64,000 nt of DNA from Desulfitobacterium hafniense DCB-2 (GCF_000021925.1 NC_011830.1:3507001-3571000), one strand, 5' to 3'. Shown: positions 17,641 through 26,879, counted from the first letter of the stretch. Translations and numbers: made by a program. The notes: generated by a model from the sequence alone, not told the origin.

Positions 17641-20150
17641 AGAGGCTGTTGAATCTCAGTGACAGTGCTGCCGGGGATATCTCCCTGACCGGCGGCAAGG
17701 GTGCGAATCTCCACAGGCTGTCCGCCCTGGACGGTATCCAGGTGCCCGGCGGCTTTGTCGTCACCACCGACGCCTTCCGGGAGCTTTGCGCCGGTGTGGT
17801 TGGGTCCCGGGGGGAAGCCCTGGAGGCCTCCTCCCCGGCGGAACTTGCCCGGGCAGGGGCCGATATCCGGCAGGCCATCCGGGATATCCCCATTCCGGAG
17901 GAATTTTTGCGGGAGCTTGAGACGGCGCTGGCCTCCTATCCCCCGGACATCCTCTTTGCCGTGCGTTCCTCAGCCACAGCGGAGGATCTGCCCGACGCCT
18001 CCTTTGCGGGGCAGCAGGACAGCTACCTGAACGTAAGGGCCGCCGATGTCCCCCGCGCTGTGCTGGATTGTTGCGCCTCCCTGTATAACGACCGGGCGGT
18101 GGCCTACCGCCGCAAAAACGGTTACCGCCACGAGGATGTGGCCATTGCCGTGGTGGTGCAGGAGATGGTACCCTCCCAGGTTTCCGGCGTGCTGTTTACC
18201 GCCGATCCCATGACCTCCGACCGGCTCACCTGTGTCATCGAGGCTGTGGTGGGACTGGGGGAGGAGCTGGTATCCGGGCGCAAAACACCCTTCACCTGGC
18301 GGCTGCGAGGCAGAAAAATCAACGCGGACAGCAAGACCCCTCCGCCCCTCTCAGACAGTCAATTGGAGGAATTTGCCGCCATCGGCAAGGGGATCGAGGC
18401 TGCCTTCGGCGCGCCCCAGGACATCGAATGGTGCTGGGTGAACGGAGGATTTTTCATCGTGCAGTCCCGGGCGATCACTACCCTGTATCCCCTTCCGGAG
18501 AGCAGGGACGGTCTCAAACGCGTCTTTGTCTCAGCGGGACACATGCAGATGATGACGGATGTAATGCTGCCCCTGGGCATGTCCTTCATGAAACTGATCG
18601 CCCTTTTCCGGATGGTGGAGGTGGGCGGGCGGCTGTTTATCGATATCACCCACGACCTGAAGACCGCCTACGGCAAAAAGATGATCCGCACCAAGCTGGC
18701 CGCCACCGACCCGCTCACTCACCAAGCCATCGAGCAAGTGCTGGCGCGCCAAGACTATATCCGCGGCATCCCCAAAGGTCCCGGCAGCTTCTCCTCTTTC
18801 AGCGGCTGGCTGCCCATCGTCCGGGAGGGCATCCGTCTCTACCGGCGCAACGACCCCGCCGACATCGATCTCTATATCCAGCGGATGGAACGCCTCATTG
18901 CCCGGCTGGAGGAGCAGCTGGAGCCTCTTGCGGGAACAGCGGCCATCGAGGCCATTCTGGAGGATCAAAAGCAGCTTTCCGCAATCATTTACGACGCCTC
19001 CGGCTTTGGGATGGTGCTGGCCACCCAGTTTATCATCCGAAAAATCGATGCCATGGGCAAAACACTCACAGGTGAAGAGAACATCAGCAACCGCCTCTCC
19101 AAATCGGTGGAGCACAATCCCACCTCCGAAATGGGGCTTGCCCTCAGCGAAGTCGCAGATCTGGCCCGGGAGCATCCCCCCGTGGTAAAGTATCTCGAAG
19201 CAGCCGGCGAAGCTTTTCGCCTGGATGATTTGCGCCAAGTGGCCGGCGGCGGCGCGGTGGCGGATGCTTTTGAGAGTTTCCTGGGGCACTACGGCATGCG
19301 GGCCACCGGCGAGATCGACATCGCCAAGACCCGCTTCCGGGAAAATCCCGCCGAACTGGTGGGCGCCATGCTCACCAACATCCACACCTTACCCAAGGGA
19401 CACGGCAAGTCGTCCTTTGAACAGGGCCGCCTGGAGATGACAAGGCTCACGGAAGAACTGGTGGCCCTGGCGGAACAAAAACTGGGTTCCCGCCAAGCCA
19501 AAAGGCTGCGCCGCTATATCTCCTTCTTCCGCAATTATTTGGGCACACGGGAGTATCCCAAGTACTTCTGGATCTGCCGTTACGATGTCTACAAACGAAC
19601 GATTATGCGGGAGGCAAACCGCCTGGTGGAGCAAGGCATCCTCCAGGAGCCCGGCGATATCTTCTACCTGTACCTGGAAGAGCTGCGGCAGGCCATCCAA
19701 ACCGGCCGTGTGGATTATACCAATATCGCCCGCCGTAAAAGAGACTACAGCCACTTTGCCAATCTCACCCCTCCACGTGTCATTTTTTCGGACGGCGAGG
19801 TGCCGGAGATGGCTTACCAAAAGAATATCCCCAGGGGAGCGCTGCCCGGTTTGGGGGTGTCCTCCGGCGTGGTCGAAGGCCGGGCCCGTGTCATCCAGTC
19901 CATTGAGGACGCGGTCATGGAAAAAGGGGATATTCTGGTGACCTCCTTTACCGATCCCAGCTGGACACCGGTGTTCGTCTCCATCGCAGGGCTGGTCACC
20001 GAAGTGGGCGGCATGATGACCCACGGCGCGGTCATCACCCGGGAATACGGTCTGCCTGCTGTGGTCGGCGTTGTCGGCGCAACCAGACTCATCCGGGACG
20101 GTGAGCGCATTCGCGTAAACGGCGACGAGGGCTATGTGGAAATCCTTTGA
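17637..20150 (+). CDS. Rifampicin phosphotransferase-like dikinase (PEP synthase-related)
   Basis: An 837-aa three-domain protein. The N-terminal ATP-grasp domain (1-300) has LTGGKGANLHRLS, FAVRSSATAEDLPDASFAGQ and QEMVPSQVSGVLFTADPM. A large middle domain (about 320-720) is unlike PEP synthase. The C-terminal swivelling His domain has EVGGMMTHGAVITREYGLPA with the phospho-acceptor His. Order, length and the THGA motif (PEP synthase has TCHAA) match RPH enzymes, which inactivate rifamycins using ATP. The substrate here may be another compound; related proteins are often named PEP synthase. It is coupled to a TetR gene, unusual for central metabolism. The region is visibly more G+C-rich than its surroundings, suggesting transfer. 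Confidence 0.82.
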   Translation: MKRLLNLSDSAAGDISLTGGKGANLHRLSALDGIQVPGGFVVTTDAFRELCAGVVGSRGEALEASSPAELARAGADIRQAIRDIPIPEEFLRELETALASYPPDILFAVRSSATAEDLPDASFAGQQDSYLNVRAADVPRAVLDCCASLYNDRAVAYRRKNGYRHEDVAIAVVVQEMVPSQVSGVLFTADPMTSDRLTCVIEAVVGLGEELVSGRKTPFTWRLRGRKINADSKTPPPLSDSQLEEFAAIGKGIEAAFGAPQDIEWCWVNGGFFIVQSRAITTLYPLPESRDGLKRVFVSAGHMQMMTDVMLPLGMSFMKLIALFRMVEVGGRLFIDITHDLKTAYGKKMIRTKLAATDPLTHQAIEQVLARQDYIRGIPKGPGSFSSFSGWLPIVREGIRLYRRNDPADIDLYIQRMERLIARLEEQLEPLAGTAAIEAILEDQKQLSAIIYDASGFGMVLATQFIIRKIDAMGKTLTGEENISNRLSKSVEHNPTSEMGLALSEVADLAREHPPVVKYLEAAGEAFRLDDLRQVAGGGAVADAFESFLGHYGMRATGEIDIAKTRFRENPAELVGAMLTNIHTLPKGHGKSSFEQGRLEMTRLTEELVALAEQKLGSRQAKRLRRYISFFRNYLGTREYPKYFWICRYDVYKRTIMREANRLVEQGILQEPGDIFYLYLEELRQAIQTGRVDYTNIARRKRDYSHFANLTPPRVIFSDGEVPEMAYQKNIPRGALPGLGVSSGVVEGRARVIQSIEDAVMEKGDILVTSFTDPSWTPVFVSIAGLVTEVGGMMTHGAVITREYGLPAVVGVVGATRLIRDGERIRVNGDEGYVEIL

Positions 20151-20203
20151 ATCCGAAGCAAAGGATACAGGCACCAACAGCAACCAAATATTCCTGTTAA
20201 AAC

Positions 20204-20259
20204 ATTGACCATGTTGGTCGGTTTATGCTACAATGCAATTACCGACCAGTATGGTCAAT
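20204..20259 (+). promoter_or_regulatory. Promoter with two opposed TetR operators (second TetR/ABC operon)
   Basis: ATTGACCATGTTGGTCGGT (20204-20222) and ACCGACCAGTATGGTCAAT (20241-20259) are imperfect palindromes that are nearly reverse complements of each other. The first overlaps the -35 element of TTGACC (20205-20210), 18 bases, TACAAT (20229-20234); the second lies around the expected transcript start. The arrangement copies that of the first TetR promoter with a different half-site (GACCA instead of GACT). Confidence 0.82.
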
Positions 20260-20280
20260 TTCGATTAGGATGTGATCCTT

Positions 20281-20907
20281 ATGCATGAAAACTTTGTCGG
20301 TCTCAAAGCGGAAAAGCGGGATGCCATCATCAACGCAGCGCTGGCGGAATTTGCCGCCAAGGGATACGACCTCGCCTCCACCAATGAGATGGTCCGGGCG
20401 GCCGGCATTTCCAAGGGAGCGCTGTTCCACTATTTTGCCAGCAAAAGGGAGCTGTTTTTCTTTCTCTGCGATTATGTGTACGAGGTGGTCAACCGGGAGT
20501 TTTACGAACAAATCGGTCACTGCGAAGGGGATCTGCTGACCCGGTACGCCAGAGCGGCGCGGCTCAAGGGCTCCGTCTACCTGCGCTATCCCCCGCTGTT
20601 TGAATTTGTCAAGAAGCTGGCCCAGGAGAAATCCGCCGAGATTGCCGGGGAGCTTGCCCAAAAGCTTTCCCGCATCACGGAGGCAGGTTACAGCCATTTG
20701 CTGGGGAACTTGGATGAATCCCTCTTCCGCCAGGATGTGCCCATGGGCAAGCTCCGGGATCTGATCATCTGGGCGCTGGAAAACTACGGATATCGCACGA
20801 TGGAGCTGGTTCAAGACCAACCCCTGGCAGAGATCGACATGGAAGCGCTTAACGCGGACTTTGACGAGTATCTCGATGTCCTGCGCAAATGCTTCTATCA
20901 ACAATAG
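20281..20907 (+). CDS. TetR family transcriptional regulator (ABC exporter operon)
   Basis: A 208-aa TetR protein. The HTH is KRDAIINAALAEFAAKGYDL, then STNEMVRAAGISKGALFHYF, then SKRELFFFLCDYVYEVV. ATG at 20281 was chosen (AGGA ten bases upstream); GTG at 20272 is in frame but less likely. Its HTH is clearly similar to the first TetR (both have AxISKGxxFHYF). It is followed 11 bases later by an ABC ATPase gene, so it probably represses an exporter for its own ligand. Confidence 0.92.
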   Translation: MHENFVGLKAEKRDAIINAALAEFAAKGYDLASTNEMVRAAGISKGALFHYFASKRELFFFLCDYVYEVVNREFYEQIGHCEGDLLTRYARAARLKGSVYLRYPPLFEFVKKLAQEKSAEIAGELAQKLSRITEAGYSHLLGNLDESLFRQDVPMGKLRDLIIWALENYGYRTMELVQDQPLAEIDMEALNADFDEYLDVLRKCFYQQ

Positions 20908-20918
20908 GAGGGAAATAT

Positions 20919-21662
20919 ATGTCTGCCATAGAAATTCGCGGCCTGAAAAAACGCTTTGGCAGGACCATGGCCCTGGACGGTTTGGAGCTGTCCGTACCCG
21001 GAGGGGGAATCTATGGTTTCATCGGGCCCAACGGCGCGGGGAAATCCACCACCATCCGTATGGTGCTGGGGCTCCTGAACAAGGATGAGGGCGAGGTGCG
21101 CCTGCTGAACGGCAATCCCCGGCGGGATGCGGTGGAGCTGCATAAGCGGCTGGCCTATGTCCCCAGCGACGTACAGCTCTGGGACAACATGACCGGCGGC
21201 GAGGTGATCGACTTTCTGGGCCGGCTGCGGGGAAGCTATACAAAAAAGCGCCGGGCCGAACTGATTGAACACTTTGATCTGGACCCGACAAAGAAGTGCA
21301 GAACCTACTCCAAAGGCAACCGGCAGAAAGTGCTGCTGATCTCCGCCTTTGTGTCGGATGTGGAGCTGCACATCCTCGACGAACCCACCACCGGTCTGGA
21401 CCCGCTGATGAAAACGGTCTTCCAGCAGTGCCTCCGCGAGGCCAAGGATGCCGGTAAGACGGTGTTTCTGTCCAGCCACATTCTCTCGGAGGTGGAGGCG
21501 GTTTGCGACACCATCGGCGTTATCCGGGCGGGCAGGATGATTGAGCAAGGCAGTATGGAGGATCTGAAGGCCCTTATCAGCCAACAGGACCCCCCTACCC
21601 TGGAAACCCTGTTCATGAATTACTACCGGAAGGACGGCAAGGACGAGGAAAGGGGGCGCTGA
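20919..21662 (+). CDS. ABC transporter ATP-binding protein (drug-export type)
   Basis: A 247-aa ATPase of the DrrA/CcmA-like group. Walker A is GFIGPNGAGKSTT; the signature is atypical (RTYSKGNRQKVLL, lacking LSGG); Walker B is ELHILDEPTTGLDPL; the H-loop is FLSSHILSE. ATG at 20919 follows GGAGGGAAATAT. The next gene is a two-halves permease, so together they form an efflux pump under the second TetR. Confidence 0.95.
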   Translation: MSAIEIRGLKKRFGRTMALDGLELSVPGGGIYGFIGPNGAGKSTTIRMVLGLLNKDEGEVRLLNGNPRRDAVELHKRLAYVPSDVQLWDNMTGGEVIDFLGRLRGSYTKKRRAELIEHFDLDPTKKCRTYSKGNRQKVLLISAFVSDVELHILDEPTTGLDPLMKTVFQQCLREAKDAGKTVFLSSHILSEVEAVCDTIGVIRAGRMIEQGSMEDLKALISQQDPPTLETLFMNYYRKDGKDEERGR

Positions 21663-21664
21663 GC

Positions 21665-23248
21665 ATGAAGCGTTACTTTCAGGGTACGGCGGCCATCATG
21701 ACACTGTCTATGCGGCAGAACCGGGTTTTCACGCTGGCCTGGCTGCTGCTGCCGGGGCTGTGGGTCGCTATCAACACCCTCTCTTCATTGGTGCTCTTCC
21801 CCACCCAGGAGGCCCTCGCCGAGATGGGCGTCACGCTGATCGACCCGCTCACCGTGGCTATACACGGCCCGCTGCTGGACGTCTCGGTGGCCGGATTTGT
21901 CACTTGGCGCACCAAGGTCTTTCTGGTTCTGGCAAGCGGGATCTTCAGCATGATCTATGTGGTGCGGCACACCCGGCTGGCCGAGGAGCAGGGCAAGCGG
22001 GAGCTGCTTGAGGCCAATGTGACCGGCAGTCTTGCGGCCTTGGCGGCAGCGCTGCTGAACATGCTGCTGATCAACGCAGCAGCGGCCCTCCTTGCCCTGC
22101 TCGGGATGACGGCTCTGGGGCTTGGTTTCACAGGATCGCTGGCCCACTGTCTTGGCTTTTTGGCCGCCGCCTCCGCGTTAGGCCTGATGGCGGGCCTGGT
22201 CGCCCAGTTCTTTGTGGGGGCCTCGGCGGCGCGGGGAACCTCTTTCGGGTGTTTGGGGCTGCTGTTTGCCCTGCATATCCTCTGGAACGTGAGCGGGGGA
22301 AACCATCCCGCCGCCTATCTCAACCCTCTGGAATGGCCGCTTCTGATCCGGCCCTTTGCCGGGGAGCGCTTCAGCGTCCTGCTGATTTCCCTGATCATCA
22401 TGATCCTGCCGGCGGCCCTCTCCCTGTGGATGACCCACAAACGGGACGTGGGAGCGGGGCTTATCCCCCAGCGGGAAGGACGCGCCTTCGCCAAGCCTGG
22501 CTTCTGCTCCCTGCCCGCTTTGGCATGGCGTACCCAAAAGGGACTCTTCCTCTCCTGGCTGATTTTTTACGCGGTGTTCTCCTTCGCTCTGGGCTGTGCC
22601 AGCTACCTGATGGTAAGCGCAGTCAGTTCGGCCAAGACGCTGGCTGAGCTGATCGCGCGCCTGGGCGGCGTGGACCGTGCCTTCATGTCACTGATGCTGT
22701 ATATTGTTTCCATGCTCATTTCAGTCTACGTGCTGATGTCGGCGGGTATCCTGCGCCGGGAGGAGACGGCCAAAGGTGAACTGCTGCTCTCCCTGCCTGT
22801 CCGGCGCAGCCGCTTTGCCTTCGGGCATCTGGTGTATATCTTCGGCGGCTCCGCTGCTCTCGCTCTGGTTTCCGGCCTTTGTGCGGGACTGGGGGCGATG
22901 ATCGGCACCGGGGATCAAAGCGCTCTTGTCCGCTTGTTTTTCGAGATGGCAGGAAAGATACCGGCGATTTGGGCTTTCGGCGGGATTTCGATGCTGCTGT
23001 TTGGCGTACTGCCCCATTGGATGTCCGGGCTCAGCTATGGACTCATGGTGCTGTTTGTGTTATTGGAGATCCTCTGGGAACAGCAGTCGGTGAGCGATGC
23101 CGTGTATGCCCTCTCCCCCTTCTCCTGGGTGACCCCGCTCAAAGTCGCCCAGCCGCCGTCGGTGCTTGTGCTGCTATGCGCCCTGTCAATGCTGTCGGCC
23201 GTTTTGGGGATCGTCTTGTTTGAGCGCAGAGATGCCGCCATGCATTGA
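21665..23248 (+). CDS. ABC exporter permease, 12-segment type (polyketide antibiotic exporter-like)
   Basis: A 527-aa membrane protein with about twelve membrane segments in two similar halves. The first half includes RTKVFLVLASGIFSMIYVVR and EEQGKRELLEANVTGS; the second includes YVLMSAGILRREETAKGELL. The E-x-G-[KR/E]-ELL motif after a transmembrane segment in each half is typical of the TnrB/PF polyketide-antibiotic exporter permeases, which pair with a single ATPase. It starts two bases after the ATPase stop. It is the last gene of the unit before a strong hairpin. Confidence 0.88.
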   Translation: MKRYFQGTAAIMTLSMRQNRVFTLAWLLLPGLWVAINTLSSLVLFPTQEALAEMGVTLIDPLTVAIHGPLLDVSVAGFVTWRTKVFLVLASGIFSMIYVVRHTRLAEEQGKRELLEANVTGSLAALAAALLNMLLINAAAALLALLGMTALGLGFTGSLAHCLGFLAAASALGLMAGLVAQFFVGASAARGTSFGCLGLLFALHILWNVSGGNHPAAYLNPLEWPLLIRPFAGERFSVLLISLIIMILPAALSLWMTHKRDVGAGLIPQREGRAFAKPGFCSLPALAWRTQKGLFLSWLIFYAVFSFALGCASYLMVSAVSSAKTLAELIARLGGVDRAFMSLMLYIVSMLISVYVLMSAGILRREETAKGELLLSLPVRRSRFAFGHLVYIFGGSAALALVSGLCAGLGAMIGTGDQSALVRLFFEMAGKIPAIWAFGGISMLLFGVLPHWMSGLSYGLMVLFVLLEILWEQQSVSDAVYALSPFSWVTPLKVAQPPSVLVLLCALSMLSAVLGIVLFERRDAAMH

Positions 23249-23287
23249 TAGTATACATCTCCAATATCTTCAATCGTTGATTATGCC

Positions 23288-23330
23288 CGCTCAACTGCCG
23301 GTTACTATGGGACCGGCAGTTGAGCGCCTT
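23288..23330 (+). terminator. Strong hairpin after the ABC exporter
   Basis: A perfect 15-bp stem (CGCTCAACTGCCGGT at 23288-23302 with its complement at 23312-23326) with a 9-base loop. The T-run after it is weak (CCTTTATGTT), but position and stability suggest termination. Confidence 0.7.
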
Positions 23331-23496
23331 TATGTTAGGTTCACGTTTTTTCCTTCGAAGTTCTTGATAGAATCAAGCAAATAAGCTTGGAATTAATTAC
23401 AGGTAGAGAAAAGAGTCTTTTTATGTTTTTCTATTCTTATGGATGTTCATGTTTCGTTTACGCTTTTATCGTAATCTAGCGAAGCAGGAGGAAAAC

Positions 23497-25617
23497 GTGA
23501 AAGTCAAATACTTTTCTAAAAAAATCTCAATTGTTTTAGCTTTACTGGTTATGTTTTCGAGTCTTCCCAATGTGCCCGTTTCAGCCGATCCGAATCCTTT
23601 GAATGCTGTCATTCCCAAATATCAGGAGGAGAGGCAATTTGGCTTCAGCGCAGGAGGGCTTCATACCGTTTGGTTTGACACCTCTCATGGTGGTGATGTG
23701 ACAGCTTCAGGCAACAATGATTATGGACAACTTGGTGATGGTACAACTATATCACGCTCCTTGCCTGTCACCATTAATAATCTCTATTCCCGTGTTGCGG
23801 ATATTTCGGCAGGCGGTACTCATAATCTTGCCCTTATTGATGACCAGACAGTGCGGGCATGGGGAAATAATCAAAAAGGGCAGCTTGGCATTGGCTCTGA
23901 TATCAATAGTCTTATTCCTGTGGAGGTACCTGGTCTAAGCGAAATTATCGCCATTTCCTCAGGTTTCGATTTTAGTCTCGCCCTCAAAAATGATGGAACC
24001 GTTTACTCTTTCGGGAGCAATGAGTTTAACCAATTAGGTGACAGCTCTGTCGGGAGTCGGAATACCCCGGCACAGATTCCAGGCTTAGACAGTATTGTTG
24101 CCATCGCTGCCGGGGGTACCCATGCCTTAGCTTTGCACATGGATGGCAGTGTGTATGCTTGGGGCAGCAATGAGCGGGGTGAACTTGGCGATGGTGGATC
24201 AGCGTCCGGTTATCAACCTGTAAAGATAGCTTCATTAAGCAATATTACTGCCATCTCAGCCGGGTTAAGGCATTGCCTGGCCTTGGGGGCTGATGGAAGT
24301 GTCTATGCATGGGGAGATAACTCGTTGGGGCAACTGGGAGACCCCAAAATTTCCGATTATAGCAATGTGCCGATCAAGGTTCAAGGAATTAAGGCCGCTT
24401 TTCGGATTGCGGCCGGATATAACTCCAGCTTTATTATTGCCCAGCAAAATGCGACCTATGGATTTGGTGACAACTCAGCCAACCAGATTAATAGTTCGGC
24501 GGTTGAGAACTTATCCTCACCAACACTGCTCAACATCAAAGCCTCCTTTATCTCTCCAGGATGGGGACACACCGTATCCCGCGGCTTTCTCGGCAATGAT
24601 AACGGCGTTGATAACTGGAGTTGGGGATATAACCAATTTGGGCAAACAGGCAATGGTTTGACTGAGCATGTCCTGAATCCGACAGCACCCTATTCCGGAA
24701 CGAATCGCCAACCTGTATTTTTTCGGATTTCCGGGGCCAATCGTTTCAAAACGGCTGTTGCTATTTCCATTGAGGGATGGGATTATGGCGCAGCAACTGT
24801 CGTTCTGGCCAGGGCGGATAATTTTCCGGATGCTCTCGCCGGGACTCCATTAGCCTATGGATTAAACGCGCCAATATTACTAACGGATTCGGCAAGATTG
24901 TCAAATGATACCAAAGATGAATTAGATCGCTTAGCTCCGCAAAACATCATTATCTTAGGCCAGGAAGGGGCTATCTCATCTTCCATTGAAAAAGACCTTC
25001 AGAAGCATTACAAGGTAACCCGAGTGGGCGGCCAGGATCGCTATGAAACAGCTGCGGCCATCGCCCAGTATATGCACGATCATCATTTGATTTTAGGAAA
25101 TAAAGCCGTCATAGCTTATGGCGAAAATTTCCCGGATGCTTTGGCGGTATCTTCGGTAGCGGCCCATGCCCATATGCCGATATTATTAACCAAAAAAGAT
25201 GTATTAGCTGATGCTGCCGGTGAAGCGTTAAAGCGCCTTGGTATAAACGAGACATTCATTGTCGGTGGTACCGGGGTCGTGGGGACTGCAGTAGAGAGCA
25301 GTCTTCCGCTGCCTACACGGTACTCAGGAAATGACCGTTATGCAACAGCTATTGCTATTGCCAACGGTATGGGCACCGATCCCTATCTCGTCTATTTAGC
25401 TACAGGAACTAACTTTCCGGATGCACTTGCCGGTTCAGTTCTTGCGGCCAGAAGCAACAGTCCTATTATCTTAGTTAATTCAAGTTCAGGTGCGGAAGCA
25501 GCAGCACAATGGTTTTGGTGGAACAGCAGGGATATAAAGCAGTCCTATGTACTAGGGGGTTCAGGTGCCGTTCCGGATTCTGTTATAGAAAGCATTTATA
25601 GTCGAATCGGCTATTAA
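23497..25617 (+). CDS. Secreted RCC1-repeat protein with three CWB2 cell-wall-binding repeats
   Basis: A 706-aa surface protein. The GTG at 23497 is preceded by AGGAGG at ideal spacing; an ATG at 23443 is in frame but lacks a site. A signal peptide (KKISIVLALLVMFSSLPNVP, VSADP) is followed by about seven RCC1-like beta-propeller repeats (for example AGGTHNLALIDDQTVRAWG, NNQKGQLGIG) up to about residue 400. Then come three CWB2 (PF04122) repeats, beginning FFRISGANRFKTAVAIS and VTRVGGQDRYETAAAIAQ, with NFPDALA motifs, ending at YSRIGY. CWB2 repeats attach proteins non-covalently to wall polymers. The propeller may bind a ligand or partner; the function is unknown. Confidence 0.92.
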   Translation: MKVKYFSKKISIVLALLVMFSSLPNVPVSADPNPLNAVIPKYQEERQFGFSAGGLHTVWFDTSHGGDVTASGNNDYGQLGDGTTISRSLPVTINNLYSRVADISAGGTHNLALIDDQTVRAWGNNQKGQLGIGSDINSLIPVEVPGLSEIIAISSGFDFSLALKNDGTVYSFGSNEFNQLGDSSVGSRNTPAQIPGLDSIVAIAAGGTHALALHMDGSVYAWGSNERGELGDGGSASGYQPVKIASLSNITAISAGLRHCLALGADGSVYAWGDNSLGQLGDPKISDYSNVPIKVQGIKAAFRIAAGYNSSFIIAQQNATYGFGDNSANQINSSAVENLSSPTLLNIKASFISPGWGHTVSRGFLGNDNGVDNWSWGYNQFGQTGNGLTEHVLNPTAPYSGTNRQPVFFRISGANRFKTAVAISIEGWDYGAATVVLARADNFPDALAGTPLAYGLNAPILLTDSARLSNDTKDELDRLAPQNIIILGQEGAISSSIEKDLQKHYKVTRVGGQDRYETAAAIAQYMHDHHLILGNKAVIAYGENFPDALAVSSVAAHAHMPILLTKKDVLADAAGEALKRLGINETFIVGGTGVVGTAVESSLPLPTRYSGNDRYATAIAIANGMGTDPYLVYLATGTNFPDALAGSVLAARSNSPIILVNSSSGAEAAAQWFWWNSRDIKQSYVLGGSGAVPDSVIESIYSRIGY

Positions 25618-25666
25618 GTTTTTGCTGCCTTATGCCTTGAGGATATAAAAATAATAATGACATTCT

Positions 25667-25718
25667 AAAGGGCGTGTCGCCCTACGTTTATGTGTAAACG
25701 CAGGGCGACACGCCCTTT
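25667..25718 (+). terminator. Long hairpin terminator after the CWB2 gene
   Basis: A 24-bp stem with one mismatch (25667-25690 with 25695-25718) and a TGTG loop, built around GGGCGTGTCGCCC. It is flanked by short A and T runs on both sides, so it could work in either direction. Confidence 0.85.
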
Positions 25719-25743
25719 CAATAAGATTAGATTCTTAAAATTT

Positions 25744-25842
25744 CTAGTAAATCGTTTCTTTCACCTTATCGGAAACCGCACCTTCTCCACCCAGGATATA
25801 CAGCTTATGGAGCTTTAAGTCCCCATTTTTCCCCGGCTCCCT
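25744..25842 (-). pseudogene. Remnant of a CWB2-repeat protein C-terminus
   Basis: Reading the minus strand from about 25842 to the TAG at 25744-25746 gives 32 open codons ending HKLYILGGEGAVSDKVKE then TIY and stop. LYILGGxGAVSD is the hallmark end of a CWB2 repeat, as in SYVLGGSGAVPDSVIE of the neighbouring gene. A stop lies just upstream and no start, signal peptide or further repeat is seen, so this is the tail of a lost CWB2 gene facing the intact one. The rest of 25618-25933 holds only the terminator. Confidence 0.8.
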
Positions 25843-25933
25843 TTACGGTCATATAATCCACGCCTCACACCGCCTAATCCTTACCATCAATATACTGGTT
25901 TTAGTATATTACAAGAATCAGCAACAACACAGA

Positions 25934-26719
25934 TTACAAAAGCTCAAATCTAAGCCATTTTTCATTCATAAAGATATCGACACTGCGTTCATCAACAAAC
26001 TGGTATCCATACTCACTGCCAAAATTAGATTGATTATCTTGAGTAGGTTTTTCAAAAGGCCCTACTGTTGACGTTACTTCTCCATCCATGACTCCGCATC
26101 TTGCTTTGATATCACTTTCTTTGCCGGTATCTTGATATAGCTTCCCTTTAATCATGACCATGGGGGCTAAGTCAGCTGATTTCGTCCGCTCATCAACTGA
26201 AAATTCCGCTGTTAAATAGTATTTTTCATAATCTCCTGTACCCCGAAAATCCGATATATCCTTCACGATACGATAGTCACCAGGCTCCAGCTCCCCATAG
26301 AGCCAGCCCCAATCAACTCTCCACTCCCCATTCCCCCCGGTAGCCAAATCATAACCAATATCATTAAATGCGTAATTATCAATAATGGTCGGAACCTGAT
26401 ACCATTTTCCGTTGACCCTCTTCTCCAGCAGGAAATAATCACCGTAGATACACTGCTTGTCTGAACTATTGGTAAAGTTTAACGTCAAGCCGCTTAAAGA
26501 CACAGTCCCTTCCTTAACTCCCATGGTTACACCCTCAAAGTTGTTGACGATTTCATGGGTGGTAGACTCCCAGTCCGTTGTTTCAGGAGATTGACCTGAA
26601 TCAGCTTTGATTATGGTATTGGTCCCTGCAGTTGAGCTGCCGCCGGCACTTGCGCATCCTGACAAAAAGATTAAGCCTATGGCCACTGTGCATAACAACA
26701 AGCAAGAATGCTTTTTCAT
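25934..26719 (-). CDS. Lipoprotein with bacterial Ig-like domain
   Basis: A 261-aa predicted lipoprotein: signal KKHSCLLLCTVAIGLIFLSG then Cys of the lipobox (LSGC), followed by a Ser/Gly/Thr-rich linker. The region about 60-175 (GVKEGTVSLSGLTLNFTN, then YFLLEKRVNGKWYQVP, then LEPGDYRIVKDI) resembles the Ig-like domain found in many Firmicute lipoproteins. The remainder is unassigned. It is a single gene on the minus strand with its start at ATG 26719. The function is unknown. Confidence 0.8.
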   Translation of the reverse strand: MKKHSCLLLCTVAIGLIFLSGCASAGGSSTAGTNTIIKADSGQSPETTDWESTTHEIVNNFEGVTMGVKEGTVSLSGLTLNFTNSSDKQCIYGDYFLLEKRVNGKWYQVPTIIDNYAFNDIGYDLATGGNGEWRVDWGWLYGELEPGDYRIVKDISDFRGTGDYEKYYLTAEFSVDERTKSADLAPMVMIKGKLYQDTGKESDIKARCGVMDGEVTSTVGPFEKPTQDNQSNFGSEYGYQFVDERSVDIFMNEKWLRFELL

Positions 26720-26731
26720 ATTAAAATCACC

Positions 26732-26806
26732 TCAACTTGTTAGACGCTGATTAGTGGTCTGATCTTGCTCCACCATCCCTCTCTGAATCAAATCTTCATA
26801 TTCCAT
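26732..26806 (-). other. Short ORF / gene-end remnant (MEYEDL peptide)
   Basis: A 24-codon open frame starting MEYEDLIQRGMVEQDQ, opened further upstream by DGYLA in the same frame. Its first 18 bases (AGCAATGGAATATGAAGA) recur exactly at 27768-27785, where a 17-codon frame reads MEYEELYYWREALSFEK. No ribosome site precedes either. These are more likely duplicated gene ends than functional peptides. Confidence 0.35.
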
Positions 26807-26879
26807 TGCTAAATAACCGTCACTAACACTCTATATCGAATAAGCCGCCACTCCTGTGACGGCTAAACAATCCTTGATT

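Noticed and set aside
18531..19385. Long minus-strand open frame (284 codons) inside the dikinase gene
   Set aside because: Shadow of a G+C-rich coding region; no ribosome site or family match, and the plus strand encodes a clear enzyme. The same holds for minus-strand frames at 19389-20183, 20239-20904 and 20898-21584.
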